Source of the DNA: Selaginella tamariscina
Lineage: Eukaryota > Streptophyta > Lycopodiopsida > Selaginellales > Selaginellaceae
Direction: 5' to 3'
Length of the DNA stretch: 64,000 nt
NCBI GenBank assembly: GCA_003024785.1
Contig: PUQB01000757.1
Location: 32,384 to 96,383, forward strand
Shown here in pieces: positions 10,690 to 21,859 of this stretch. The first letter of the stretch is position 1; every line of letters starts with the position of its first letter. The position numbers and the translations under genes are program-made. The notes under the pieces are model-generated. The model had not been told where the DNA came from and made no database searches. It was given only the letters and a program-made list of their open reading frames with translations.

Positions 10690-12060
10690 GGACGTTTTTG
10701 ACAAGCACAAGGCTGCAGTTCTTCCTGTTCACAGGTCCTACGACTGTCCTATTGATCTTGCGGAAGGAAAGACTCCACCGTTCGGACCGATTTATGCATT
10801 GTCACCCACAGAGTTGGAGGTTCTTCGTCAGTACATCGAGGACAACTTGGCATCCGGCTTCATTCGTCACTCAAAGTCCCCTGCAGGAGCCCTATCTTCT
10901 TTGTCAAGAAGAAGGATGGGAGTTTACGTTTGGTTGTGGACTACAGGGGTTTGAATCAAGTCACCATTCGGAATCGGTACCCGTTGCCATTGATCCCGGA
11001 ACTTCTCGATCGGCTGCGAGGAGCAAAGGTGTTCACGAAGATCGACTTACGGAGGGGCCTACAACCTTGTACGGATTCGTCCCGGCGATGAGTGGAAGAC
11101 TGCCTTTCGTACAAGGTATGGACATTTTGAGTACACGGTAATGCCTTTCGGCCTTACCAATGCCCCAGTGTGTTCCAACACATGGTGAACGACATCTTTC
11201 GTGACTTCTTGGACCAGTTTGTGGTGATCTACCTCGACGACATTTGATTTTCTCCAAGGACCAGGCGGCACATGACAAGCATGTACGACTAGTTCTAGAG
11301 CGGCTTCGCGAGCATGGCCTGTACGCGAAGTTGGAGAAGTGTTTTTTCGATAGGGATTCGGTGGAGTTCTTGGGCTACATCGTCTCTCCTGCTGGCGTTT
11401 CCATGGACATGCACAAGGTGAAGACCATCGTGGAGTGGGAGAGGCCCAAGTCGGTACGAGATGTACAATGTTTCCTTGGCTTTGCAAACTTCTACAGGCG
11501 GTTCATACAGGACTTCTCCAAGCGTGTACTTCCACTCACGAACTCACCAAGCGCACAGGGCTTTTCTCTTGGTCCGACAAGGCGGAACACGCGTTCACAA
11601 CACTCAAGGACGCTTCACGACAGCTCCGATTTTAGCACATCCTGACCCTTCTCATCCTTTCTTCATTGAAGCAGATGCCTCGGATTTTGCAGTAGGATCC
11701 GTCCTATCACAAGTTGGAGAAGACAAGTTGCTTCATCCTGTAGCTTTTCACTCTCGTAAGTTCCTGTCGGCGGAGATCAATTACGAGATTCATGACAAGG
11801 AACTCAAGGCCATTGTGGATTCGTTTGAGGAGTGGCGGCATTTCCTGGAAGGTGCTGCACATCCTGTACAAGTTCTTACGGATCACAAGAACCTGGAGTA
11901 CTTTCAAACGGCTCGAGTTCTCAGTCGGCGACAGGCTAGGTGGGCGGAGTTCCTATCACGTTTTGACTTCGTCATCGTCTACAGGCCCGGTTTTCGGAAT
12001 GGCAAGGCGGACGCATTGTCTAGGCGCTCTTACCTTGCACCAAGCCCGGGCGATCCTGCA
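10690..12060 (+). pseudogene. E2a reverse transcriptase and RNase H
   Basis: The RT reads from the [19 protein letters not shown] region (about 10780) through [29 protein letters not shown] and the active site YLDD (11230-11241) to the thumb/connection ([17 protein letters not shown], about 11470). RNase H follows: FFIEADASDFAVGSVL near 11660, [28 protein letters not shown] and RNGKADALSRR near 12000. A one-base deletion right after YLDD (compare E2b) and shifts near 10890, 11050, 11170 and 11540 disrupt it. All expected motifs are recognisable, so the copy is fairly young. Confidence 0.92.
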
Positions 12061-12199
12061 TTTGACTGTCAAAGGCAAGTGTTGTTGGGTCCTGATCGAT
12101 TCCGGCTTGCGGCACTGCAGGTTCATCAGGCTCCAGCAAATTCAACACTCCTACAGGACGTCCGTTCGCAGTTGGCTACAGACGACTTGGCAAAGAATG

Positions 12200-13629
12200 T
12201 GTTCTCACACATTCATCCTGACGTTGCAAGTTCCTCTTCCTCCAGTTCCCGTCCAGACTACAACCTGTTCACCATACAGGATGGACTCCTGTACCGGGAA
12301 GGTCTCCTGTACGTTCCTGTTGGTATTTCCAGGACTCGTGTGGTACAGGATTGTCATGATACCCCGGCTACAGGACATTTTGGTGTGGCCAAGACAGTGG
12401 AGTTGGTGACTCGCAACTATTGGTGGCCTGGGTTGCGAGGTTTTGTGGAGAGGTTTGTACGGAGTTGTGACACTTGTAACAGGTCGAAGATGCCTCATCA
12501 TGCACCCTCTGGTCTTCTTCGTCCTCTTCCTGTTCCTTCTGCTCCTTGGAGATCCATTTCTATGGATTTCCTCACAGATCTTCCTCCTTCTCGTGGATTC
12601 GATGCAGTTCTTGTGGTGGTTGACCGTTTCACCAAGCAGGCTCATTTCCTACCCTGCAACAAGACAGCTACAGGTCAGACAACTGCCGAGTTGGTGATCC
12701 GTGATGTTCCGACATCATGGTCTTCCTGAGAGCATTGTTTCCGATCGAGGTCCACAATTCATGTCCAAGTTTTGGCGAGAGCTTCTTCGGAGTCTACAGG
12801 TTAAAGCGGATCTTTCTTCAGGATATCACCCAAACCGATGGGCAGTCCGAACGCACAATTCAGACCTTGGAACAGTATCTTCGTTGCTTCATCAGTTACC
12901 AGCAGGACAACTGGTTGGACCTTCTTCCAATGGCGGAGTTTGCCTACAACAACTCCGTTCACGCATCTACAGGACAGACACCTTTCTTTGCTCTTACAGG
13001 CCACCATCCACGTTTTGACTTTGCTCCTCCCGCTTCTCCTTCTTCCGCTCCTGCAGTACAGGATCGTCTTCAGCATCTTCGGCAGGTACAGGATGATCTC
13101 CAGGTTCATCTTCAACAGGCACAGGAACGATACAAGCATCATGCTGATGCTCACCGTCAGCCGGCACCTGCATACAAGATTGGTGATCTCGTGTGGCTTC
13201 TTCGTCGACACATTCGCACCAACAGGCCTTCTTCTAAGTTGGATTTTCAACGATTGGGCCCTTACAGGATCGTGGCGGAGGTAAATCCTGTAGCTTTCCG
13301 ACTCGAGTTACCATCCACGGTGAAACTTCATCCTGTGTTTCACACCTCCTTGTTGGAGCCGTATCATCCTTCTTCTCTTCCCGGTCGTGTTTCTTCTCCT
13401 CCCCCTCCTGTGGTCATTGACACTGAACCTGAGTACGAAGTTGCAGCCATCCTTGATTCTCGTCTTCATCGTCCCCAACTCCAATACTTGGTGGATTGGA
13501 AAGGGTATGCCTACTGATCGCACTTGGGAACCTGCATCCAACTTACTCCATGCTTCTTCCAAGGTTGCTGCCTTCCATCGGCATTATCCTGCTAAACCAG
13601 GTCCCAAGACTCGTGGAACTCGTCTTTAG
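12200..13629 (+). pseudogene. E2a integrase with C-terminal chromodomain
   Basis: An HHCC zinc domain (CHDTPATGHFGVAKTVEL to SCDTCNRSKM, about 12355-12490) is followed by the core: MDFLTDLPPSRGFDAVLVVV (first Asp), [15 protein letters not shown] (second Asp, near 12740) and [15 protein letters not shown] (Glu, near 12840). The C-terminal part ends with a chromodomain, EYEVAAILDSRLHRPQLQY / LVDWKGY near 13430-13510, then DRTWEPASNLL. Frameshifts occur near 12710, 12830 and 13507, the last splitting the chromodomain. Chromodomains of this group bind histone marks and steer integration. The stop codon is at 13627-13629. Confidence 0.92.
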
Positions 13630-13640
13630 GGAGGAGGTGC
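13628..13640 (+). other. E2a polypurine tract
   Basis: AGGGAGGAGGTGC directly precedes the 3' LTR and overlaps the pol stop codon. It is the expected primer for plus-strand DNA synthesis. Confidence 0.75.
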
Positions 13641-14236
13641 TGTCACGACCCGATATAGGATACAGGATTTCGAATACAGATATGGGTTGCAGGACTTTCC
13701 TACAGGATTCCTATCAGGATTTTGGACACAGGATACGGTTGCAGGAATATTCCTACAGGATATGCCTAGAGGATAAGGGACATGTGGACTCATCTTAGCC
13801 TCTGCATGCATGCAGTCACTTTGCATGCATGCAACCACTTTTAGCACTCATGCCTAGATTAGCTCTTGGAGTTGTGAGCATAAAAGCTCCGACCTAATTG
13901 TTGTACAATCAGTTACTATCAACACCAGTCTTACTACGATCAATCTGTCTTGTCTTGTTCTTGTCTTGTTTCCTGTCTTGCTCCTGTCTCGCTTGTTCCT
14001 TCCTGCTTTGGATCCTTCCTGCTCCTGTCTTGTTCCTATCCTGTCCTGTTTCTGTCTTGTTCCTGGATCCTGTCCTGCCTTCTATCTTGCTCCGGATCCT
14101 ATCCTGATCCTGTCTTGCTCCTGGATCCTCCTGTTCCTATTCCTAGTTCCTGTCTTGCTCTCGGTCCTGCTCCTGAGTCAAGCCTTCATGTCCTTGGAAT
14201 CTGTTCTCTTCCTGGTTCCTGGATCGTGGCTTGACA
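13641..14236 (+). repeat. E2a 3' LTR
   Basis: This runs from TGTCACGACCCG to CTTGACA and is near-identical to 7986-8589. It differs by small indels, including two CATGCATG blocks (13803-13814 and 13822-13834) where the 5' LTR has one. Confidence 0.93.
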
Positions 14237-15305
14237 GTCTAGCTGAGTTTCGGTCATTCGAATGTGCTGCTCCCCCTTGTGTTGCTGGAGCAAGATAGTT
14301 GCCCTCTCTCCCTCTGGTGTGGGCCCCCTGGAGGGGTCACAGGCTTTGCCCTAACCTCGAATAGATTCTAATCCTGCCCTATAAGCTGGGTGATGTGCTG
14401 GTGTAGCTCCTCCCTAATTGCTGCTAGCTTCTCTTGGGTTTCCTTGAGCTCTCTCTCCCTTTGCTTGAGCCTTGTCGCGAGCTCATGCGTTTGTTGCTCT
14501 TTCTCTACTACGACATGCTCATGGTCATGCCTGAGTTGGTCTTGGAGCCTCTGGAGGTCCTCGTACTTATCCTGTAACTTGTCGAGGCCCCTAACTAGTG
14601 CGCTCCATGCCTCCTCTATGTGCTTCCACCCCATCTTTGTGATTTGGCATTGTTGGACTCCATGGAGGAGCAGTTCTCTGTATTCCTTGGCTTCTTTCTA
14701 TGCAGCTTGACACCGTTCTGTAAGCTTGTCTACTATGGCATCATGCTCCTTAGCTATGCCTATGAGGTTTAGGTCGCCACTACTTTCCCAATTCAGTCAA
14801 AAGCCTTTACAAGTTTGAGGGGAGCCAATGAAGCCCATCGTCCGTTGGCATGAAAATGTTGGTAGGTATCACCGAGCTCCTCCTTGGAATCTTTCTCCTT
14901 ATCCTTCAAGTGAATTGGTTGTGATGGTCTTGCAGGGTGTCTGGCCGCTTCTGGTGTCGAATCCAGTGGTAATGGGGAGCCTATAGAGGGATTGCCCATA
15001 TGGGTTTTGCAGTTGGCAATCTCCACCCCTTCTTGTGGGGTTTCTAGTACTTGGGTTGTTCCTACTCCGGGGATGTGTTATCTCTCACTCACTTCCATGA
15101 CGACTCTGGGGTCTCTGGGTGTTCCCCTTTGCTTGCTTGGCTTGTTCCAGCTTACTCTCCCTCCTCTGTGTCTCTTGTCGTGCCAGACCGAAGCTATGTT
15201 GGTATTGGAATTGCAACTCAGCCAATTAGGTCGGCGGTCATAACACTGACATGACCGGCCGTGGAAAGTTTTGCTTGGACCTGGTTGTGATTTTGTAGAT
15301 ACCAT
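14237..15305 (-). pseudogene. Coiled-coil reading frame, 5' side of the E2a insertion
   Basis: At 14634-14368 the minus strand reads an 88-residue, strongly heptad-patterned peptide (WKHIEEAWSALVRGLDKLQ, then Glu/Gln/Arg-rich sequence to LIGQD). Further frame pieces reach the insertion edge (HIRMTETQLD) and resume left of E2a at 7985. Upstream pieces at 14793-15026 and 15078-15305 have no recognisable domain. It could be the gag N-terminus of an old minus-strand element or an unrelated coiled-coil gene; I cannot decide. No RT or integrase motif was found attached to it. Confidence 0.45.
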
Positions 15306-16062
15306 AGCATAGTGCTAGGACCATGTAATGCCTAAGGTAGTCTATCCAATTCACCATGACTCCCTCCCATACAATGTAGAGGGTGTTTGCCTGTCACATG
15401 GCAATTTGCCTCTCCGTTCTTCCAGTGAACATGAAGGTTATGAGTGCCACGAACTCAATTGCCTCCTTTTTTCCTTGTATGCCACCCTTGGGCCGTGATG
15501 CCTCGTTCCTTTTGGTAGGGAACCTTTGGGGCTTGGCTTCCAATAGCTCCACTATTGTGAGACCGTCCTCTGGTAACTAGAACACTACTGGCAACTCGTC
15601 AAACCCTACATGGAAAGATGCGCTACCCCCTATGGTCTCGCTGGCTTCCAGTTGTGTGGACTAGATGAACTATCTAGTTATCTCGATGAACCCTGGGTTC
15701 TTCACTTTTCCCCAAGGGAGGTTGAAGAACTTGAGCAAGTGCATTTGCTTTCTGACCTCCCGGACATTGAGTCACTTAATCAAATCCTTGAATTTGGAGT
15801 ACCTGGGTGTGATGAGCTTTACTATCCTCACCTAGCCTTCGTAGGACACTCGAATCTCTTGGATGATTGCTAGCTTGTTACATCATGGTGACTAAGAAGC
15901 ATTGGACTGTTCATCCCCTTCTAAGGGTGTTGCTAATGTGGCAGTCCTAATGAGGTCATTTGAGGTGACTGGTGTGTTTATCCTTGTGCCTTGATTGATA
16001 ACAATGGCACCGCTCAACTATCATTACCTTCATAATATGTGCCTTACACGTGCGGTCCACCC
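15306..16062. other. No assignable gene
   Basis: Both strands have short frames, for example plus 15610-15873 and several on the minus strand, without recognisable motifs or continuity. The minus strand probably carries decayed retroelement sequence, because it lies between the coiled-coil frame and the RT-linker trace. Confidence 0.4.
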
Positions 16063-16440
16063 TCATGGACCATGTGACCATGTGAGCTTGCCAAACGTGT
16101 AGCTAGGGATGGCCTTCCTTTCACCCATGCTACCCCAACCTTTGTTGTTCTTCCATGGGGACTTCCTATTGCGGGTGGCCCTTCGTCCTGAGTGCTTTGG
16201 TTGGGGTGTTATCTGGGTAGATGTACAACTTAAAGCGATTCTCGTTGGCCATCTATCATAGTGATTGTCTACCACTGCCGCTCCTTGTTGCCCTGATGGC
16301 ATCTTGTAAGATCGTGGCCACCCTAGTCTTATTTGTAGGGTCTTCTCGATTATCATCTCCCTCCTGAGATGTCCAACAACCGGTCTTGCATATGCTGCGT
16401 CGAGGACCTTGTGAATTATCCATGACAGAGGACATCTCAA
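16063..16440 (-). pseudogene. Uncertain minus-strand frame near the pol position
   Basis: A 125-codon frame reads RRPVVGHLRREMIIEKTL-like sequence followed by WP. The spacing GHL...IEKTL...WP weakly recalls the zinc domain of integrase, but the flanking cysteines are missing. The rest is Arg/Ser-rich and unassignable. I treat it as possible pol debris only. Confidence 0.25.
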
Positions 16441-16481
16441 ACAGATGTCATCTCTCCCATGCTTATGTAGCTGATCCCCAA

Positions 16482-16721
16482 TCAGCTGGGGTTGCAGGCA
16501 TTCTTGGGCAAGGGTTGGGTTGATGTGGTACTATTGTTAGTGTCTAGGTCTTGTACTAAGCCTAAGTCGCACAGCTTTAGTGGTACTCTCCTTTGGCCAT
16601 GGTATGTCCAGCTATGGAGGCAGTTGGTGATCCGTTTTTTAAGCTCCCGTTCTGCATTTGCATAGATGTGCACCAGTTGGGGTTCTTCGTCCATACCTAG
16701 ATTGATTTGTTTGATTGTCAT
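16482..16721 (-). pseudogene. RT N-terminal linker-like segment
   Basis: MTIKQINLGMDEEPQLVHIY and NAERELKKRITNCLHSW resemble the segment that precedes the RT core in Tat/Athila-type polyproteins (a Leu/Gly/acidic stretch, then a helix, then Trp). The core RT motifs that should follow are absent. Confidence 0.45.
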
Positions 16722-17062
16722 CTTGGAGGTCTCGGTCCTCCCGTATATAGCTTCGTCATGGTATTCCCCTTGGGCAGGTGGGTGGCATTCCTCAATTCCA
16801 TTCTTGGCATGGGCCCCTTCGCGACTTGCGCTTTTGGAGCTTCCTTCATAGCCATTAGCCTAATTACGTGGTGCACAATTCTACATCTTCTATGATGAAC
16901 AAGTTTGGTAGGCGAGCGAGGATGGCCGCCCCTTTGTCATTGTCAAGCCCCTTGTTCTAGCCTAGCACGTGGTATTTCTATGGTCGAAACTTTGACGGTG
17001 GTGCCCAAGCTTGCTTTGTTGTTACATATATTAGTCCCTTCTTAGTGTACTTGTTGGTGCTC

Positions 17063-17389
17063 CTAGCCATGTTGCACCTTTGTGCCCATGAGCCATGGGC
17101 GGCCTAGGAGCATGTTGAATCCCCCTTTTGAATGCATGTTGAGGGTGATGACATTTATCCAGAACTTAACACTTTGGATCTTGACTTTCACTTTCCTTAT
17201 GATGCCTTTGGGTGTCACCTCGTCTTGGTTTGCCATGCGTATGAGGAAAGGAGAAGGCTCCATGGTTGGCATTCCCAACTCTTGGTGGATCTTCATCGAC
17301 ATGATGTTCACGCCTGAACCTCTGTCTATGATCATATCGCAGATCATGTGGCCTGCAACCTGAACTGGTATGGTTGATATGTTGTCCAC
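17063..17389 (-). pseudogene. Retroelement aspartic protease
   Basis: A 108-codon open frame reads ISTIPVQVAGHMICDMIIDR, then GSGVNIMSMKIHQELGM, and ends in MLLGRPWLMGTKVQHG. The active site is D-R-G-S-G instead of the usual D-G-G-S or D-S-G-S, consistent with a single-base change at the second position. The hydrophobic residues before the Asp, the NIMS after it and the closing GRPWL are all family features. Confidence 0.75.
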
Positions 17390-17879
17390 AAAATTGACTA
17401 TGGTCGTTGCGACCCTTGGTAGAGTTATGCAATTTCTGGGCCAGGACTTTATGTAGCTCAGTCAAGGGGTGGAGAAGCTCATCTTGTGTTACCAATACTT
17501 GGGTCTCCAGTATATTTGCCTACAAGGTGTTCTTGTATCCTTGTCATTCCCCTAATACTGGGCTCCAAGCGAGTCTCATCTACTCTATGGTGACTATCAC
17601 TTAGGTATGCTTCCTCTCTCACTGCCCCAACTAGGTTCTGCCACTCATTCCTTCTCGCAATGCCCCCCCCCCCCCATCTTTGTTTCCTTGGTTGTTTGGA
17701 TGTCTTGTCTCTTCTGCCTATTCAACTCACAATCTTGTGATTGCCTCGTACTGTAGTCCTGGTGATACCACCATTACCTAGTTGGCATGCAGCACGGAGA
17801 TTGGCATCGAGCAAGTGGTGGTCGAATTGTTTACTACTTTTGCAGTGCCTAGTACTTGTGCTTCCAACATTGACTTAAT

Positions 17880-19710
17880 CAACAAGATTCAGGAGCAACA
17901 ATAGAGCAAGTGTTGAGTGCCGCACATGGCACAAATCAACTCCCAGCGTTTTGGCTGTCTATCCCTATCGTTGTACCTTGGTTGGTATGGTTGCCACTCC
18001 TAGGAGTGTGACCTTCAACTATGCTCCCTTAACCGTGATCTTTTGTGGGACTGGTCATTCCTGTCGGTCCTATGTCCTTGGCCCCTCTGATTATCCATGT
18101 TCACATCGAACTTCTGTTCGACTGGTAATGCAGTTGAGCTCGACCAGCTAATAAAATTGTTTGTGTTGTGGGATCCACAAATGTTACATATGTTACAGTA
18201 GTTGTCTTCGCATGTTGTGTATCCTAATTGGGTGAGCGTTGTGGTTAAGTCCTCCTTCCATGTTGTAGCCTTGTGGGCCTCTCCTCATTGTGGTTGTCCT
18301 TGCTCTTTGGTTCTTGAATGTCGTTTCCTCCTTGCAGGCTTTGGAGCGTCCGAGAGGTTCTCCTTGTCCATGGTGGTGTTGTGGTCCCCTTCGACATCTT
18401 GTGTCTTCCTCTCTTGGTGCTTCTCGGCTTCTCGCTTCTCCACTTTCTTGGTGTATCGGAGTAGCTTATTAAGCATCCGGTCATCATCTGGCCTAATCTG
18501 TTTGCCAATCTTTGGTCACAATCCCTTCTGGTACCACATCTTCTTGGTAAGGTCAACCGATGGGTCCCTTAGTCGAGCAATATACCACAACATGTGGACC
18601 ATGTATTCATTAACCGACTCTCCTACTTTCTGTTTTAAGTTAGCTAACTTATGGATTACCTCTTCCTTGCTCTTCTCTTCCTGGAAGGTGTCCAAGAACG
18701 CCCTCCACATAGTCTCGTAGCGAGTTCCTTCATTCGCCTTCTGGAATTGCATCTACCAGGCATGTGCCTTCTTGTCTAAGGTGCATGCAAATGTGCTCAT
18801 CTTCTTGTGGTTGTTGCTTACGTTCCTTAGCTCATGCACCTACTCAAACTTGTGTACATGCTGGTCAGCATCTTTGCCCCTCGCTCCTTAGAACGTGGGT
18901 ATGGCATTGTCATTGTGCTCTCCTACATTCGATTGAGTGTGCGGGCTAGTAAGGTCACTAAGTCTACCCCCATGGCTTCCTATTGCCCCTGGGAAGTATT
19001 TTGGTCTGGTCCCTCAGCTTTTGACGTGCTAAGGTCTACGTTTTGATACCTTGCGGGTACCTTCTTCCTCCCTCAAATACCCATTCTTCCATTTAGGGTT
19101 AGTGATGAGGATGGGCTCCTCCTAGATGTCCCTTGAGGGCCCCCTTTGCAAGACCTTTGTGATTGCTGGTGGCATGGCATACCTTGACTAGATGGTATCC
19201 CCTCGTCCAGCGGGTGTCTTGGCAGGACCGTGCAACTTTGTAGAATCCCCTCGCAGTGTCGGGATAGTCGCGGCTGCTGGGGCAAATTCTCCTCACCCTG
19301 AAATGATATCCCCCTCGTCTCTTTGTTGTTGTGGCTTTGCCATATGCCTTTGAGGAATCCTCTCACATGGTCGGTATGGTCTTGCTCTCCCAGATGGATT
19401 CCCCTCGCCTTGGGATGGAATCCCCTCGTCACTAGCCCAATGTGACCACTATGTGGCCGCCTTCATCGATGCCCCTTCTTAGTTTGTTAGCTCATTGACG
19501 TCCAGTCACCTTCTTGTGGTGGTCTTCCCATGTGTTGCCCGGCCTTTTGAAGCCTCGACCTGCCATCCTAGTACTCACCCTAGCTTGCTACATCATCCAA
19601 TCTATTGAACTTTTGATGCAGAGGTCTCTTCGTTAGTGGTCAACGCCCCTCCTTGTGAGGGTTTTTTGGATGAGGCTCTTAAGGCATCCACTTTCTCAAA
19701 TGGGTGGAGA
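17880..19710 (-). pseudogene. Gag of the decayed minus-strand element
   Basis: Just inside the LTR the minus strand reads VDALRASSKKPSQGGALTTN. The core is best seen at 18752-18516: RYETMWRAFLDTFQEE, then KLANLKQKVGESVNEYMVH, typical of the retrotransposon gag domain. Downstream a Lys/Arg/Glu-rich stretch (18556-18245) and cysteine-rich traces (CNICGSHN near 18160, CAMCGTQH near 17925) stand where zinc knuckles are expected, but they are degenerate. Stops and shifts are frequent. Confidence 0.65.
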
Positions 19711-19712
19711 GT

Positions 19713-19890
19713 GTCATAGTTCTAACCTGGTGGGTTGACTACTTGGGTAAAGATTGTGGGATATGTGAGATATGTAAGTAAAAAGACTCAAGCATAACTG
19801 GGTCATCACGACCAGGGGCCCTCTCATAAACACCAATTGGCCCTTTGCTTAGTTGGCATAAGGGGAGAGGGAAAAGTTGTGACAATAAAG
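19713..19890 (-). repeat. LTR end of the decayed minus-strand element
   Basis: The plus strand starts TGTCATAGTTCTAACC. The segment matches, inverted, 25990-26165, including the block around ACACCAATTGGCCCTTTGC. On the minus strand it therefore ends GGTTAGAACTATGACA, directly before the gag leader. The outer end of this LTR is unclear; similarity fades after about 19890. Confidence 0.55.
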
Positions 19891-19899
19891 GTCATTAAC

Positions 19900-21859
19900 G
19901 ATGGTATCCCTTGAAGTGCGTGTCTATGCATTTTTTGTTTAGAATTTTATTTGTTCATTGAAAGAATAAATAAAGAATTTTATTGCTGATTTAATTAATA
20001 AATAATTTCAAATTAACGTCTCCAACATATCTCTATAAAATGAATGCATGTTTGAACGAATGATTTGAAGCCTCCTATAAATATCAGCCCTCTCTAATGA
20101 TATGTTTGTGTAAATGCATTAGACATTACACAAGTTTGTTTTGTTTATATACACATAGTATATGTTATATTATATTGTATATCAAGGTGTGTATATACAT
20201 TGATTTTTATATCAATATGATGATAAAGAAAGTCTTATTGTGATTTAAATTGTTTTTCATCAATTTAAGATAATTTTTTTATAAGATTTAAATCAATACT
20301 TAATATATTTTCAATGAATCTTTATATTTGCAGCTTTAATATGTCTTGTATTTAAAAGAAAAACCGATAGCAAAAATAAATTAGGTTAAAAACAATAGTA
20401 AGTAATGAATAATAAATTATATTAAATGTAATAATAATAAACTCATCACAACGCTACAAAATATAATGAGAAAGCCCTTAAGTTGGAGTTTTAATCAAAT
20501 TAATATTTTTATAAAGTCTATAAATAAATATTTGGATATTCTTATAAAATTTATATATTATGTTACTTTTTAAAATATTATTAATAGACGAGAGCAACAC
20601 AAAAATTAATCAATTAAATCAAATAAATTCATCACAGCATTAATGATAAAGTTAAGTAAACTTATAAACTCTAATTATTTTAATTTTAATAGTGAGATAA
20701 TCTTAGTGTAAATTTGTAGATTTTAATTTTAGATGTACACATATTAGTATGTGTATATCCACATTTGTATATGAAATGTGTTTTGAAATATTATTGTAGA
20801 TTTAAACATGAGAAACCTTAATCTTTAAACTCTATTTAAGTTTGTATAAATCAAATTCTTTATAGCCATAGTAGACCAATAATCTTATAATTGTTTTGAT
20901 AATATTCAAATTAAAATATATTTAAAAAGTCTACACAATGTAATGTGTATTTATGCATGTAAATAATATTAGCCAATATATATAATAATAAATATAATAT
21001 AGATATAAAAATGTATTAAAGTATATAATTTATAAATAAAAAGATGCAATCCCTTTTTAAATTTTAAATTGTAGGTAAAATATGATTCACACGAGTAGAA
21101 TATACTAGTATATTTGTTGATAGGTGAGAGATCTAAAGCATTGAATGATTCATAATTAATATCCACATTTTAAGTGTAAGTTTATAAATTTTAATATATT
21201 TTAATTTTAATATTTAAATTAGCAATGGGATTTATATTTGAACATTAAAATTCTAGTATTAATTTTAAAATTAAAATTAGATATTTAAATTTGTAATCTA
21301 TAAATTTAAGTTTAGATTATATGGTTTTAATTAAATTTCATATATATTAATGTATTTTATATAATATTTTAAATTAAGCTATAACATATAGTTTAAGGGG
21401 GAGAGCGATTTGGTGCACTAAAGTTTACATGTTCATGGCTAATATATAGTTGTATTACAATGCTAGACATATTTTACAAATGTCCTTATATAGACCTTGC
21501 AAAACAATAATTAATGATTTATGAATAAAAATTCAGCAACCATATATACATTTTTTATTATCACCACAAAGTTCCTTTTATATATATATATATAAAAAAA
21601 AAGAAAACGACTTTAATTTTTAAAAATCATTTAATAAGTAAAGAATCAACTTAATTAAGTTGTGTTGCAATATGTGTGTTCATATACATATGTTACACTA
21701 CTTCAAAAGCTTTTATATACATTCAAGTGCATACACATGAACATGTTTACATATTTATACAATTTTATATATATGTGTGTGTGTGTATGCATATATATGT
21801 ATGTATATATATGTATGTAATTTCGTGGGTTGACCAATTGGTTAAGCAAATTATTTAAA
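19900..21859. other. AT-rich intergenic stretch
   Basis: No supported gene. The sequence is very AT-rich, with many short A/T runs and simple repeats (TATATA near 21583, TG/TATG near 21770-21815). Confidence 0.7.

Larger units (their letters stand above)
7986..14236 (+). mobile_element. E2a: chromodomain Ty3-type retrotransposon, full length, self-primed type
   Basis: The order is 5' LTR, self-complementary primer site, gag, aspartic protease, Pro/Ser-rich linker, RT, RNase H, integrase, chromodomain, polypurine tract and 3' LTR. Integrase after RNase H places it in Ty3; the C-terminal chromodomain makes it a chromovirus. Length is about 6.25 kb. At least eight frameshifts in gag-pol make it non-functional. 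It sits inside a minus-strand coiled-coil frame; GTC(T) lies at both edges (7983-7986 and 14237-14240), a short or imperfect target duplication. E2b (27423-32189) and the solo LTR at 59409-59894 are the same family. Confidence 0.93.
16063..19900 (-). mobile_element. Decayed minus-strand Ty3-type element (Tat-like protease)
   Basis: On the minus strand the order is an LTR end (19713-19890), a gag start close to it, gag core, zinc-knuckle traces, aspartic protease (17389-17063) and an RT-linker-like segment (16721-16482). No RT active site, RNase H or clear integrase follows, so the copy is heavily deleted or rearranged. The protease carries a D-x-G-S-G motif and a GRPWL end that fit Tat/Athila-related elements better than chromoviruses. 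The 3' LTR was not found. Confidence 0.6.

Noticed and set aside
10287..11141. Plus-strand 284-codon frame across the E2a linker and RT
   Set aside because: It is in the wrong phase relative to the RT motifs; the true RT frame carries [13 protein letters not shown] and downstream motifs.
18202..18720. Plus-strand 172-codon frame
   Set aside because: It is the reverse shadow of the minus-strand gag, which has recognisable gag motifs; this frame has none.
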